NCBI GenBank assembly: GCA_958295495.1
Contig: OY282352.1
Span: 4,906,049 to 4,970,048, forward strand
From: an uncultured Latescibacterota bacterium
Lineage (GTDB): Bacteria; Latescibacterota; UBA2968; UBA8231
Direction: 5' to 3'
DNA: 64,000 nucleotides
The notes under the pieces were generated by a model. It ran no database searches. It was not told where the DNA came from and was given only the letters and a program-made list of their open reading frames with translations. Below, in pieces: positions 36,157 to 44,479 of this stretch; the first letter of the stretch is position 1, and each line of letters starts with the position of its first letter. The position numbers and the translations under genes were made by a program.

Positions 36157-36267
36157 CACATTCCCCGGCCAAGAGTACGCCTGCAAGTGCGCGACCACCA
36201 CGTCGTTGAGGGCCGGCACCGGCCGCTTGAGGTGGAGGGCGCACCGCTTAACAAAATGATTGGTTAT
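36157..36267 (-). pseudogene. Relic of a sigma-54 activator (NtrC-type AAA+ C-terminal subdomain)
   Basis: In one minus-strand frame about 35 residues read NHFVKRCALHLKRP, VPALNDVVVAHLQAY, SWPGNV, which is the sequence just before and through the WPGNVREL motif of sigma-54 enhancer-binding proteins (compare AYAWPGNVREL in the intact gene at 56262). A stop precedes it and homology ends right after WPGNV. No other part of such a gene survives nearby. This is a decayed fragment left between the glycosyltransferase and the FG-GAP gene. Confidence 0.7.
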
Positions 36268-36277
36268 CTAGGGCAAC

Positions 36278-38326
36278 TCACGGCTGCACAACCCAATAGT
36301 GAAACGAAACAATCGGCCGCAAATCGCCGCCAAAGTGGATCGGCTGCGTCTCAATCTCGACGCGGCCGCGCACATCCGAAGCCGGGATTTGGCCGACGGC
36401 CAGTTCGAGCCACTGGCGGCCGCGCCCGCCCGGCAGTTCGACAGTGGCGATTTTCCTTCCATTGGCTACCACCGCAAAGTGCTGGGCGATGCCCGTAACC
36501 GTGCGCATGATTACAGTCGCTGGTTGGCCGGCGTTCAGCACCACCTCCATCCGCTCGCCCCCGGTTACCGTCCGGCCACCGTCGATGTACGCGGCTTGAG
36601 GATCGTCGGTAGGACTCAACGCCAGCAACAGATTTGCCTCCCCGCTGCCGGGGACCCACACCGCGGATTGGTAGCCGTGCCGGCGTTCGCTTGCCAAGTC
36701 GGCAACATCCACTTTATCGACCACCCGCCAGCCCTCGGCTAAGAGCGTCTGGTTGCGGATGGCCTCGCCGCTGAGATCGGCGACCCAACGCGCCTGATAC
36801 AACACCTTCTCGGCATCTATAATCGACGGCTCAAAGACGCGGATGCGGTGCAGCGGCTGCAAGAAGAGGCCCTCGGGGAAATTGAACCAATTGGGGAAAA
36901 TGGCGAAGTACTGAGGTCGCTGGTCCGGCCGCATGGCCTCCAGCCGCTCGAATAGCGACCCGCTCCCATGCCGCCAAGGCTCGCTGTTTCCGGCCGTGGT
37001 CAACCCGACTAAGTCGATGGTTTGGCGGCGGCTGAAGTAGCGCAGAGCACCAGCATCGTTGACCGCGATGCGCGCATCCGGCGGCAGCTCGGCGTCTATA
37101 AAGTGCGCCAGCTCGACCTGCTGGTTGCGGATATCGCTGCAATTTTCCCCGTACGCAACCGCGAAGAACCCCACCGACATCAACCCCCACAAGCCGAAAA
37201 AGCAAGCCAACCCCCGCGCCAGCTTGCGGCCCCATTCTCCTCCAGCCGCGTCCAAGCGACCCAAGCCCAAAGCGGCAAAGAGAATGTAGAGCGGCAAGAA
37301 CGGCTGCTGATAGCGGTTGAAGTGGGCGTCGTATTCGACGAGAGTGCAGGTTAGCAGGACGCCGCCGACAAACCACGCCCCGCCCAACGCCGCTGCCCCA
37401 AGCCGCCGCTCGGACAACTCGCCCCAGAGCCGATAACTTAGCTCGGCTAAAAAAAAGAGCGCCACAAACGGAGCAAACACCATGCGGCGATAGTTGCTGT
37501 CGTACGCGTATAAATTGACGCTGGTCTGGTCCCCTAGCGACCCAGCGAGGATCCCTTTGACAAATTCGGCGAAGTCGAAAAAGACGGCGCGGAGCTGCTC
37601 TGGCAGCGAGCCGTGCGGTTCGGCAAAGCGCCATTTGGCCTCGATCCCAGACGCCCCGGCCTCCCCCGTACACCAAGCCAACAGCAAGGCCTGGAGCGCG
37701 TACGCCCCCAAAGGCACTCCCCACGACCAGTTCAATGCCCGGCGATAGGCGACTAGCACCACCAGCAGCAAGACCAAGGCGATTCCTTCGGGCCGCGCCA
37801 ACGCCAGCACGGTCGCTGCCAACGGAGCACACCGGTCGTCTGTTAGGTATAGATACAGGGTCAGCAAGATGGCGAAAGCAAAGAGGCCGATGGCCATGCC
37901 GCTGTAGTAGCCCCACAGCAGCGGGCCGCACAACAGGAACATCAACGCGGCCACCCAGCCGCTGAACGGGCCGCCCAACCTGCGGCCCAGCAGCAGGAGC
38001 AGCCAAGCACTCAACCCGAGCCACCCGGCCCCCAATGCCAACGCGTACAGCGCAATCCCCATCCCCTCCAGCCCCAGCCAAAAGCCCGGTACCAGCAGCG
38101 AGGTGTACAGCAGGCTAGTCGCCCCGGCGGTTGGCTCAGCGCCGGTATTGTATTCGAGGAAGTGCCCTTGGGCCGCTTGCCGCGCGTATTGGAAATAGAT
38201 GAAGGAATCGTCCAGTGGCAGAGCCAAACGGCCGCCCGTGTGGTAGAGCATGGAGGCCGCAAAGACCAAAAGCCACAAAAGGGCCAAGCCCCCAAGGATG
38301 GCCCCCTCTCGTCGGATTGGGTTCAT
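36278..38326 (-). CDS. Multi-pass membrane glycosyltransferase-like protein
   Basis: A 682-residue protein with about 11-12 membrane helices in residues 10-410 and a soluble C-terminal domain. The first extracytoplasmic loop has LPLDDSFIYFQYARQAAQGH and EPTAGATSLLYTSLLVPGF, the acidic DD pattern of GT-C type transferases (GT39/ArnT-like), which use lipid-linked sugars. The C-terminal third (LVGLTTAGN, beta-rich LLLALSPTDDPQAAYIDGG) is probably periplasmic. It is upstream of the FG-GAP genes on the same strand; glycosylation of those exported proteins is a possible but unproven link. Confidence 0.75.
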   Translation of the reverse strand: MNPIRREGAILGGLALLWLLVFAASMLYHTGGRLALPLDDSFIYFQYARQAAQGHFLEYNTGAEPTAGATSLLYTSLLVPGFWLGLEGMGIALYALALGAGWLGLSAWLLLLLGRRLGGPFSGWVAALMFLLCGPLLWGYYSGMAIGLFAFAILLTLYLYLTDDRCAPLAATVLALARPEGIALVLLLVVLVAYRRALNWSWGVPLGAYALQALLLAWCTGEAGASGIEAKWRFAEPHGSLPEQLRAVFFDFAEFVKGILAGSLGDQTSVNLYAYDSNYRRMVFAPFVALFFLAELSYRLWGELSERRLGAAALGGAWFVGGVLLTCTLVEYDAHFNRYQQPFLPLYILFAALGLGRLDAAGGEWGRKLARGLACFFGLWGLMSVGFFAVAYGENCSDIRNQQVELAHFIDAELPPDARIAVNDAGALRYFSRRQTIDLVGLTTAGNSEPWRHGSGSLFERLEAMRPDQRPQYFAIFPNWFNFPEGLFLQPLHRIRVFEPSIIDAEKVLYQARWVADLSGEAIRNQTLLAEGWRVVDKVDVADLASERRHGYQSAVWVPGSGEANLLLALSPTDDPQAAYIDGGRTVTGGERMEVVLNAGQPATVIMRTVTGIAQHFAVVANGRKIATVELPGGRGRQWLELAVGQIPASDVRGRVEIETQPIHFGGDLRPIVSFHYWVVQP

Positions 38327-38449
38327 TTACAAGTGAAGTGGCGGAACTCTAAGTGCGTGGAGAATTATTGCGCAACGTCGAATATACTATAGATTGCCCC
38401 AGCGGAGGCATCCTCATCCCCATCTCCATCCCAACCCATTGGAAAGACC

Positions 38450-39265
38450 ATGCGCCCACTTTATTTTCTGCCCTTGTGGCTGCTCGTCCCGGCCGCCCTT
38501 TGCGCGGCTTCTCCCTTTGACCACGGCCCCTTTGACCAAGTACTGCAAGAATACGTCAACGACCAAGGCTTGGTCCGCTACGCCGCCCTAGCCGCAGACC
38601 GCGCCCAACTCGACGCCTATGTCGATAGCCTCGGCCACTCCAGCCCCGCAAGCCACCCCGACCGCTTCCCCACCCGCGAACACGAGCTAGCCTACTGGAT
38701 CAATGCGTACAACGCCTTTGTCCTGCGGGGCGTCATCGACGCCTATCCCATTGCCAGCGTCAAGGACGCCTTTGTGCTCAGCGGCTTTTTCAACCGCCAG
38801 ACCTTTGTCGCTGGGGGCCGCGAAATGACGCTGGATCACATTGAAAACAAAATCATCCGACCAACCTACCAAGAGCCGCGCATTCACTTTGCGGTCAACT
38901 GCGCGGCCCTGAGCTGCCCGCAACTGGAAAACCGGGCCTTTATCGGCCCCGATCTCGACGACCGCTTGGAACGGGCACTAACGCGCTTTGCCCAAGACCC
39001 CAACCACGTGCGCCGGCGAGGGAAGCAGCTCTACCTGTCCAAAATTCTCGACTGGTACGGAAAAGACTTCTCCGCTTGGTTCCCACCCGACCGCCCCAAT
39101 CCCGAGGCCATGCCCACCATCGTCAATTACCTACGCCCGTACCTGCTCCCGGACCTAGCCGCCGAGTTGACCGAGGATATAGCCATCGAATACAACGACT
39201 ACGACTGGGCACTCAACGAGGACCAAGAAACGGGAAGCCCCCGCCCAGCGGCAGACTCCCCGTAA
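38450..39265 (+). CDS. DUF547 family secreted protein
   Basis: The 271-residue protein starts with a signal peptide (MRPLYFLPLWLLVPAALCAASP) and carries the DUF547 hallmarks: NDQGLVRYAAL, ELAYWINAYNAFVLRGVIDAYPI, LDHIENKIIRP, and IHFAVNCAALSCPQL with the paired Cys. Function of DUF547 is unknown. An AATATACTATAGAT sequence about 55 nt upstream could contain a -10. It converges on the HTH-metallohydrolase gene with a 24-nt gap that includes a short ACGCC-GTTTT-GGCGT stem. Confidence 0.85.
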   Translation: MRPLYFLPLWLLVPAALCAASPFDHGPFDQVLQEYVNDQGLVRYAALAADRAQLDAYVDSLGHSSPASHPDRFPTREHELAYWINAYNAFVLRGVIDAYPIASVKDAFVLSGFFNRQTFVAGGREMTLDHIENKIIRPTYQEPRIHFAVNCAALSCPQLENRAFIGPDLDDRLERALTRFAQDPNHVRRRGKQLYLSKILDWYGKDFSAWFPPDRPNPEAMPTIVNYLRPYLLPDLAAELTEDIAIEYNDYDWALNEDQETGSPRPAADSP

Positions 39266-39289
39266 TCGACCCAACGCCGTTTTGGCGTC

Positions 39290-40132
39290 TTATGAGAAAA
39301 ACGGATTGTGCTCCCGTTCTTCCCCGACGGTGGTAGCTGGCCCATGACCGGGAAAGAGCGCGACGTTTGCATCTAGCGCGAGTAGCTTCTCGGCTACTGC
39401 TTGGCGCTGCATCCGGTAGTTGACCGCGCTACGGGTGCCCCCGAGTGAACCCGCAAAAAGCGCGTCCCCGACAAAGGCCATCTCCTCGTGGACCAAGCTA
39501 ATACCGCCCGCAGTATGCCCAGGCGTGGAGCGGACCTCAAAGCGCAATTTGCCGATGTGCACGACTTGGCCTTCTTCTAGTTCGCCGGCGATTTGATCGG
39601 CCAAGCTGCCCGTTAGGGGCAAGTCGCCGCTGTGAATCCGCGCTGGCGCGGCCGTGGCGCGACCAATCTCGGCGAGCGCGCCGATGTGGTCTTGGTGACC
39701 ATGCGTCAGCAAGATCTGTTCAACCGTCAGCCCAGAGGCGGCCAAGCGCTGGAGAATTTTATCCGCGTCGAACCCCGGGTCGATGACCGCAGCTTGGCCG
39801 GTTGCCGCACAGCCGACGATGTAGCCGTTCATCAGAAAGCCGCTGCCGAGTACCATCATCTCCACCTGCGCCCCGGCCATCGAGCGACCTGCCGGATCGC
39901 ACGGGAAAAACGCCTGCGCGGCACTCGCCTGCAATTTGCCCGGGTGCAACCCAAGCGCTGCGGCCAACCGCTCGATGGTATCTGCGGCTGGGACCAGTTC
40001 GTAGTCTTCAATTTTTGCGATATCCCCGGCAGTCAGCCCCACCCGATCGGCCAGTGCTGCGACTGCAATTTCCTGCCCGCGCCGGGCCTTGGCGATGACG
40101 TCGCCGAACTCATCTTCTAATTGCGTGTACAT
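39290..40132 (-). CDS. XRE-type HTH fused to metallo-beta-lactamase-fold hydrolase
   Basis: Residues 1-70 form a Cro/CI-type helix-turn-helix (AVAALADRVGLTAGDIAKIEDYELVPAADTIERLAAALGL). Residues from about 90 form a glyoxalase II-like metallohydrolase: LLTHGHQDHIGA (HxHxDH), STPGHTAGGISL, FVGDALFAGSLGGT and FPGHGPATTVGEE, a full set of metal ligands. Start ATG 40132 has GAGGG 4 nt upstream; ATG 40144 directly abuts the preceding stop. The fusion suggests a regulator with a hydrolase or ligand-sensing module. It follows the lipoprotein gene in an operon. Confidence 0.85.
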   Translation of the reverse strand: MYTQLEDEFGDVIAKARRGQEIAVAALADRVGLTAGDIAKIEDYELVPAADTIERLAAALGLHPGKLQASAAQAFFPCDPAGRSMAGAQVEMMVLGSGFLMNGYIVGCAATGQAAVIDPGFDADKILQRLAASGLTVEQILLTHGHQDHIGALAEIGRATAAPARIHSGDLPLTGSLADQIAGELEEGQVVHIGKLRFEVRSTPGHTAGGISLVHEEMAFVGDALFAGSLGGTRSAVNYRMQRQAVAEKLLALDANVALFPGHGPATTVGEEREHNPFFS

Positions 40133-40144
40133 GTTCCCTCGCAT

Positions 40145-40792
40145 TCAAGGCTCAACTGAGCCGGCTTGCAAACTATTCAAGAACTCATCAAAGCTGACAG
40201 CCCACTGCTCAACGGTCTGGGCCGGTCCAGTCATCTTAAAAAACACCGTGCCTGAGCGGTGGACGGCGATCGCCCCGAGCATCCGATAGCCAGCTTGGGG
40301 CTCCGCGTTTCCCACCCCCATTCCCCCGGAGAAGGTGCCGCTGACATCAACTCCGGTTATCTCGATGTCCCCCACCTGCCTCGTCCAACGCCGCCCTTGG
40401 GCCGGCTGGCCATCCTCCTGTTTGAACTGGCCGAACCAGCGTTCAATGTTGGCCTCTACGCTTCCACCTTGCCCCGGGCCAAAGAAAAAGATGCCCAGCG
40501 TCGCTTCTCCGGCCGGGCCGGGCAGGCCGTATTGGGCCACCCGCATGGAGCTGGACGGCTGCTGCGCCACCCAGCCCTTGGGGGCCACCGCGCTGAGCGG
40601 CCCCAGGGCCTGGCGACCGCTCGCCTGACCCAAGGGGGGCGCTGGCGTTGTGGGGTGGGCGGTGAATCCCCGCTCGGCCATGGCCGCTACTGGTTCTTGG
40701 TCGCTAAAATTTTGGCTGCACCCGATAGCACCGAGGATTCCAGCGCACATCCAAACAAATCGACCCCGAGGTCGAAAATTGTCCTTTGACAT
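40145..40792 (-). CDS. Putative lipoprotein, unknown function
   Basis: A 215-residue protein whose N-terminus MSKDNFRPRGRFVWMCAGILGAIGCSQN has a hydrophobic stretch and lipobox AIGC, so it is probably lipid-anchored. The body has a Pro/Ala linker then a compact domain (GWVAQQPSSSMRVAQYGLPG, EANIERWFGQFKQEDG, GYRMLGAIAVHRSGTVFFKMTGP) reminiscent of small periplasmic beta-sheet proteins, not assigned. GGGGAGG precedes the ATG, which overlaps the upstream stop as TGATG, indicating coupling. Confidence 0.65.
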   Translation of the reverse strand: MSKDNFRPRGRFVWMCAGILGAIGCSQNFSDQEPVAAMAERGFTAHPTTPAPPLGQASGRQALGPLSAVAPKGWVAQQPSSSMRVAQYGLPGPAGEATLGIFFFGPGQGGSVEANIERWFGQFKQEDGQPAQGRRWTRQVGDIEITGVDVSGTFSGGMGVGNAEPQAGYRMLGAIAVHRSGTVFFKMTGPAQTVEQWAVSFDEFLNSLQAGSVEP

Positions 40793-41310
40793 CACGAGCC
40801 TCCCCAAGCAATGAAACAGGCAAGAGCCGCTAGCACGACCAAGCCTCCTAAGTACAACCAAACCCTGTTTCGCGCGCGCCGTTGCGGTCTTTTAGACGGT
40901 TGCCGCCTAGGCCTAGGCCGGTTGAGACCCAGCATCCCCACTTGCAGCGTCGGCGACTTGTGTTGGATGTAGTGAGCCATCCCCTCGTATATGCGGCGAA
41001 TGCTTTGGGCATTCTCGGCCTCCGCGTAATCGGCTAGATGCGACAGCGGCAGCCACTGCACCGGAGCGACTTCTGGGGAGATGGGAAATTCGATCTGCGC
41101 TTTGACTCGCGCCTGTTCGTAGCCCAAGAGGCGGACGTAATAGCGCAGCCGGCAGCTATCGAAATCGACCAGACAACAGCGATAGCCGATCTTGCCTAGC
41201 TGGCGCAGTCCCTCCTCTACATCGCGCAACAAGCCCAAGTCGCGTACCTGACGCGCGTTCACTAGCTGCTCGCGCAGCACTTTGACGGTTGTTGGGGTGG
41301 CCTCGTTCAT
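40792..41310 (-). CDS. Hypothetical protein with C-terminal membrane anchor
   Basis: A 172-residue protein: a soluble domain (YRCCLVDFDSCRLRYYVRLLGYEQARVKAQ, about 1-120), an Arg/Pro-rich basic stretch (RPRPRRQPSKRPQRRAR) and a single C-terminal membrane helix (VWLYLGGLVVLAALACFIAW), so it is tail-anchored with the domain in the cytoplasm. No family recognised. First gene of a three-gene operon with the lipoprotein and the HTH-metallohydrolase. Confidence 0.6.
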   Translation of the reverse strand: MNEATPTTVKVLREQLVNARQVRDLGLLRDVEEGLRQLGKIGYRCCLVDFDSCRLRYYVRLLGYEQARVKAQIEFPISPEVAPVQWLPLSHLADYAEAENAQSIRRIYEGMAHYIQHKSPTLQVGMLGLNRPRPRRQPSKRPQRRARNRVWLYLGGLVVLAALACFIAWGGS

Positions 41311-41401
41311 CGTCCCACTGCGAACTTAGAGCGCGAAAATAAGGCCGTTCTCGCCCAAGCTGTCAACTTTCTTCCGGCGCGCTTTTTGCGCGGAATGTGG
41401 T

Positions 41402-41431
41402 TTGACAAATTAGCTCTGCATCCGTTAAGAT
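41402..41431 (+). promoter_or_regulatory. Sigma-70 promoter for msrAB
   Basis: TTGACA (41402-41407), 18-bp spacer, TAAGAT (41426-41431). The transcript would start near 41438 with an approximately 98-nt leader ending in an AAGAGGAGAA ribosome site. Confidence 0.6.
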
Positions 41432-41535
41432 AGCCGCCAACTGGGACCGTACTTTTAGGCAGAGCTTAACGATATTGCGAACCTTTTGGCATACTTGGAG
41501 CGTTTATAAAAAAACCCAACACAAGAGGAGAATCC

Positions 41536-42591
41536 ATGAACGCCAAACGACTCATTCTGCTCGGCGCGGCCCTGTGTGCTTTTGGCGCACAAGCCAGCCG
41601 CGCCCAAAACCACGCCCAAGCGACGTTTGCCGGGGGGTGTTTCTGGTGCATCGAAGCCCCTTTTGACAAGGTCGAGGGGGTCGTCAAAGCTATCTCCGGC
41701 TACACCGGCGGCGAGCGCGAAAATCCGACCTACAAGCAAGTCAGCTCCGGCGCGACCAAGCACATAGAATCTGTCCTAGTTACCTTTGACCCCGCGGTCG
41801 TTTCTTATAGCCAGCTCCTCGACATCTACTGGCGTCAATTCGACCCCACGGACCAAGGGGGGTCCTTTTACGACCGCGGCCATCAATACACCTCAGCCAT
41901 ATTTTATCACGACGAAGAGCAACGCACCTTAGCTGAAGCCAGCAAACAGGCCCTCGACGAGTCGGGCCGCTTTGACAAACCCATCGTCACGCCCATCCGC
42001 CCAGCCACCGTCTTTTATCCGGCAGAAGAGTACCACCAAGACTACTACCTAAAGAACCCCCAGCACTACAAGCGCTATCGCCGGGGATCGGGTCGCGACC
42101 GCTTTATCGAAGAGACTTGGGGCAAAGACCTCCCGCCGGCAACGGCCAGCGTCCAATACGCCAAACCTCCCATCGACACCTTGCGCACCAAACTCACGGA
42201 CTTGCAATTTCGGGTTACGCAGGAAGACGCCACCGAGCGGCCCTTCCGCAACCAGTACTGGGATAACAAGGCCGCGGGCATCTACGTCGATATCGTTTCG
42301 GGCGAACCCCTCTTTAGCTCGCAGCACAAGTTCAAATCCGGCACCGGCTGGCCCAGCTTTACCCAGCCCCTAGAGCCGGATCACATCGTCGAGCACACTG
42401 ACAACTCCCTGTTTATGAGCCGCGTCGAGGTCCGCAGCAAATACGCCGACTCGCATCTCGGGCACGTCTTTGCAGACGGCCCGGCCCCCACCGGGCTGCG
42501 CTACTGCATCAACTCGGCTGCCCTGCGCTTTATTCCTATTGAGGATTTGACCAAGGAAGGCTATAGCGAGTACGCGGCCCTGTTTGAATGA
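41536..42591 (+). CDS. msrAB: Exported fused peptide-methionine sulfoxide reductase MsrA-MsrB
   Basis: A 351-residue fusion with a signal peptide (cleavage probably after QASRA). MsrA (about 28-190) has the active-site GGCFWCIEAPF and the ISGYTGGE signature; MsrB (about 220-351) has YWDNKAAGIYVDIVSGEPLFSS, SGTGWPSF and catalytic GLRYCINSAALRF. It reduces both S- and R-methionine sulfoxide in exported proteins. The MsrB half has Ser (SGEP) where zinc-type MsrBs have Cys, so it is the zinc-free type, as in other MsrAB fusions. Own promoter at 41402. Confidence 0.93.
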   Translation: MNAKRLILLGAALCAFGAQASRAQNHAQATFAGGCFWCIEAPFDKVEGVVKAISGYTGGERENPTYKQVSSGATKHIESVLVTFDPAVVSYSQLLDIYWRQFDPTDQGGSFYDRGHQYTSAIFYHDEEQRTLAEASKQALDESGRFDKPIVTPIRPATVFYPAEEYHQDYYLKNPQHYKRYRRGSGRDRFIEETWGKDLPPATASVQYAKPPIDTLRTKLTDLQFRVTQEDATERPFRNQYWDNKAAGIYVDIVSGEPLFSSQHKFKSGTGWPSFTQPLEPDHIVEHTDNSLFMSRVEVRSKYADSHLGHVFADGPAPTGLRYCINSAALRFIPIEDLTKEGYSEYAALFE

Positions 42592-42680
42592 AGCACTGAG
42601 CCTTGGGCGCATTGCAGAAATGCCAACGGCCGGACAACCTCCCCCAGAATCGGGATCGGTTTGTTCGGCCGTTGGCTAAG

Positions 42681-42756
42681 TGGCTCCGCGGGTAGGATTC
42701 GAACCTACGACCAAGTGGTTAACAGCCACCCGCTCTGCCAGCTGAGCTACCGCGGA
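42681..42756 (-). tRNA. tRNA-Asn (anticodon GTT)
   Basis: The minus strand folds as a cloverleaf: acceptor TCCGCGG pairing with CCGCGGA, D-arm GCTC-AGCTGGCA-GAGC, anticodon loop CTGTTAA with GTT, T-arm with GGTTCGAATCC, discriminator G and encoded CCA. Total 76 nt. It lies between msrAB and the sigma-factor gene. Confidence 0.97.
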
Positions 42757-42856
42757 ATGAACAAATATACTAACGAAAAATTGGGCAAAAATCAAATAAG
42801 GCCAAGACGCCGGCGGCCTTGCGCGCCCACTTTTCTCACGCCGCAGCAGCGGACGA

Positions 42857-43702
42857 TTAATCCGCGTAGTACTCCTTGAGGGAATCGCAACGGGCGGGAT
42901 GGCGGAGCTTTTGCAGGGCCTTTTCCTTGATTTGCCGCACCCGCTCCCGAGTGCGCCCGACGTAGGTCCCGATTTTCTCCAAGGTCATCGGCTCGTGCCC
43001 ATCCAATCCGTAATACATCTTCAAGACGCGCACCTCGCCCTCGGTCAGGACGTGCATGGCGTTGAAAATCTCCGCTTTGAGCTCGTCGCTGGAGAGGAGC
43101 TCGTCGCTGGAGGGCTGGCTGTAGTCGGGAATCAGATCGCCGAAACAGCGATCCGGCTCGGATTCGTCGCAGGGCATCTCCAGCGAAACGGGCCTTTGGG
43201 CCAACCGCAATAGGAGATCCATGTCGCCGGGTTCGACTTCTAGCTCTTCGGCTATTTCATCTACTTCCGGGGGACGCCCCAGCCCCTGTTCGAGCTTGTT
43301 GAGCACCCTGTTGACGCGCGTCAACTCGCCGATGCGATTCAGTGGCAGCCGCACGATGCGCGACTGATTGGCCAACGCTTGCAGGATCGACTGGCGGATC
43401 CACCACACGGCATAGGAAATGAATTTGAAGCCCTTGGTGCCGTCAAAGCGCTTGGCGGCGATGATGAGCCCCAAGTTCCCCTCGTTGATCAGATCCGAAA
43501 GCGGCAAGCCCAGATTCTGATATTGCTTCGCCACGCTTACGACAAAGCGCAGGTTGGCTTTGACCAGATCGGACAATGCCTCTTCATCGCCCTCTTTTAT
43601 TTGCTGGGCGATGGCCACTTCGTCCTCGGACGATAGCCCGACAGCATCCTCGATCTCGTGGAAATACTGATCCACGATAGAATCGGTCTGCAAGGTAGTC
43701 AT
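42857..43702 (-). CDS. rpoD: Sigma-70 family RNA polymerase sigma factor, RpoD-like (no region 1.1)
   Basis: The 281-residue factor has region 1.2 (DSIVDQYFHEIED), complete region 2 (ANLRFVVSVAKQYQNLGLPLSDLINEGNLGLI, FDGTKGFKFISYAVWWIRQSILQALANQSRIVRLP), region 3 and region 4 (MTLEKIGTYVGRTRERVRQIKEKALQKLRH). Lack of region 1.1 and the short length match primary sigma factors of Bacteroidota/Chlorobi relatives, though an alternative group 2 factor cannot be excluded. AGGAGG lies 9 nt before the ATG. The long leader (about 130 nt) contains a strong inverted repeat at 43791-43819. Confidence 0.88.
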   Translation of the reverse strand: MTTLQTDSIVDQYFHEIEDAVGLSSEDEVAIAQQIKEGDEEALSDLVKANLRFVVSVAKQYQNLGLPLSDLINEGNLGLIIAAKRFDGTKGFKFISYAVWWIRQSILQALANQSRIVRLPLNRIGELTRVNRVLNKLEQGLGRPPEVDEIAEELEVEPGDMDLLLRLAQRPVSLEMPCDESEPDRCFGDLIPDYSQPSSDELLSSDELKAEIFNAMHVLTEGEVRVLKMYYGLDGHEPMTLEKIGTYVGRTRERVRQIKEKALQKLRHPARCDSLKEYYAD

Positions 43703-43790
43703 AACTTGACGCCTCCTGTTGCTAATGAGCCAGCATGGGGACTCATGGCTGCATTAAGCTATGATGGTACCTAAATGGTATGGCAGGGAG

Positions 43791-43819
43791 TTTCGGATGT
43801 GGGGGGAATACATCCGAAA
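43791..43819. promoter_or_regulatory. Perfect 10-bp inverted repeat in sigma-factor leader
   Basis: TTTCGGATGT (43791-43800) and ACATCCGAAA (43810-43819) with a 9-nt G-rich loop, about 90 nt upstream of the sigma-factor ATG and downstream of its promoter. Could be an operator or an mRNA hairpin controlling expression. Confidence 0.6.
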
Positions 43820-43849
43820 TCAAAGCGGTTTTGAATAAACCGAACAGCA

Positions 43850-43878
43850 AAGATAGGGCCTGAATATTATATAATCAA
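43850..43878 (-). promoter_or_regulatory. Candidate promoter for the sigma-factor gene
   Basis: Minus strand TTGATT (43873-43878), 17 bp, TATCTT (43850-43855). A TATAAT within the spacer is an alternative -10. Confidence 0.45.
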
Positions 43879-43896
43879 CTGTTTTTTTATTTACTT

Positions 43897-43911
43897 AACT
43901 GACGTTACGCA
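43897..43911. repeat. 15-bp repeat AACTGACGTTACGCA, copy 2
   Basis: Identical to 33671-33685. This copy lies 60 nt beyond the 3' end of a frameshifted lipoprotein pseudogene. Confidence 0.5.
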
Positions 43912-43970
43912 TCTATAGCCTGCCTACTTCCTTCCTACGGCGGTCCTCGGGTCTCGCTTACCGGCCGGAA

Positions 43971-44460
43971 CTACCGTTCCCGAGTCTCCCGCACCCGGTG
44001 AGTCCAGCGATGGCGATGCGGTGACGACTCGCAGTTGATCGAGTAAACGTCGCGGCGATTCCGAAGGGAACGGCTCAGAAAATGAACCCGCGCGTTATCC
44101 TCCAACAGAGCTATGCGTCCGTCGGGCATAAACGTTATGTCTCGGATGCGGTAGCCGACTTCGATCTTCTCGACGTACTGCACATCCGTCCCGTGACGAC
44201 GGACTCGGAAGAGCGAGCCCGTCGAGATATTCCACAGTCCCGTCCCGGAAGACCAGGGCAAACCTTCCCTTCGGCGTAACTACCAGTAGGTCCTCACCCA
44301 TGCTTTCAATAGCCCCGCCGCTCCCGGCGAAACTTTCGAGTCTGGCAGACTCGCTCTCGAGCGCGTACAGATGAGTGGTTATAGGCGGGGCCGGCACCGC
44401 TGGGTCCTCAGAGCAGGCGGCCACGAGAGCTCCAAATAGGGCGAGCGCGATAGGCCACAA
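43971..44460 (-). pseudogene. Frameshifted lipoprotein gene (beta-propeller-like fragment)
   Basis: Frame A from TTG 44460 encodes WPIALALFGALVAACSED, a lipoprotein signal with lipobox VAAC, then LYALESESARLESFAG, DLLVVTPKGRFALVFRDG, TVEYLDG. Around 44200-44250 sense switches to another frame that reads SLFRVRRHGTDVQYVEKIEV and YRIRDITFMPDGRIALLEDN, the style of a propeller blade in PQQ-sugar-dehydrogenase-like proteins; this frame ends at 43971 after losing its character. The two frames look like one ancestral gene broken by a frameshift and shortened at the 3' end. It lies immediately after the 4HPA-hydroxylase-like gene. Confidence 0.55.
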
Positions 44461-44479
44461 CGCGGCGCGTTGATTTGGC

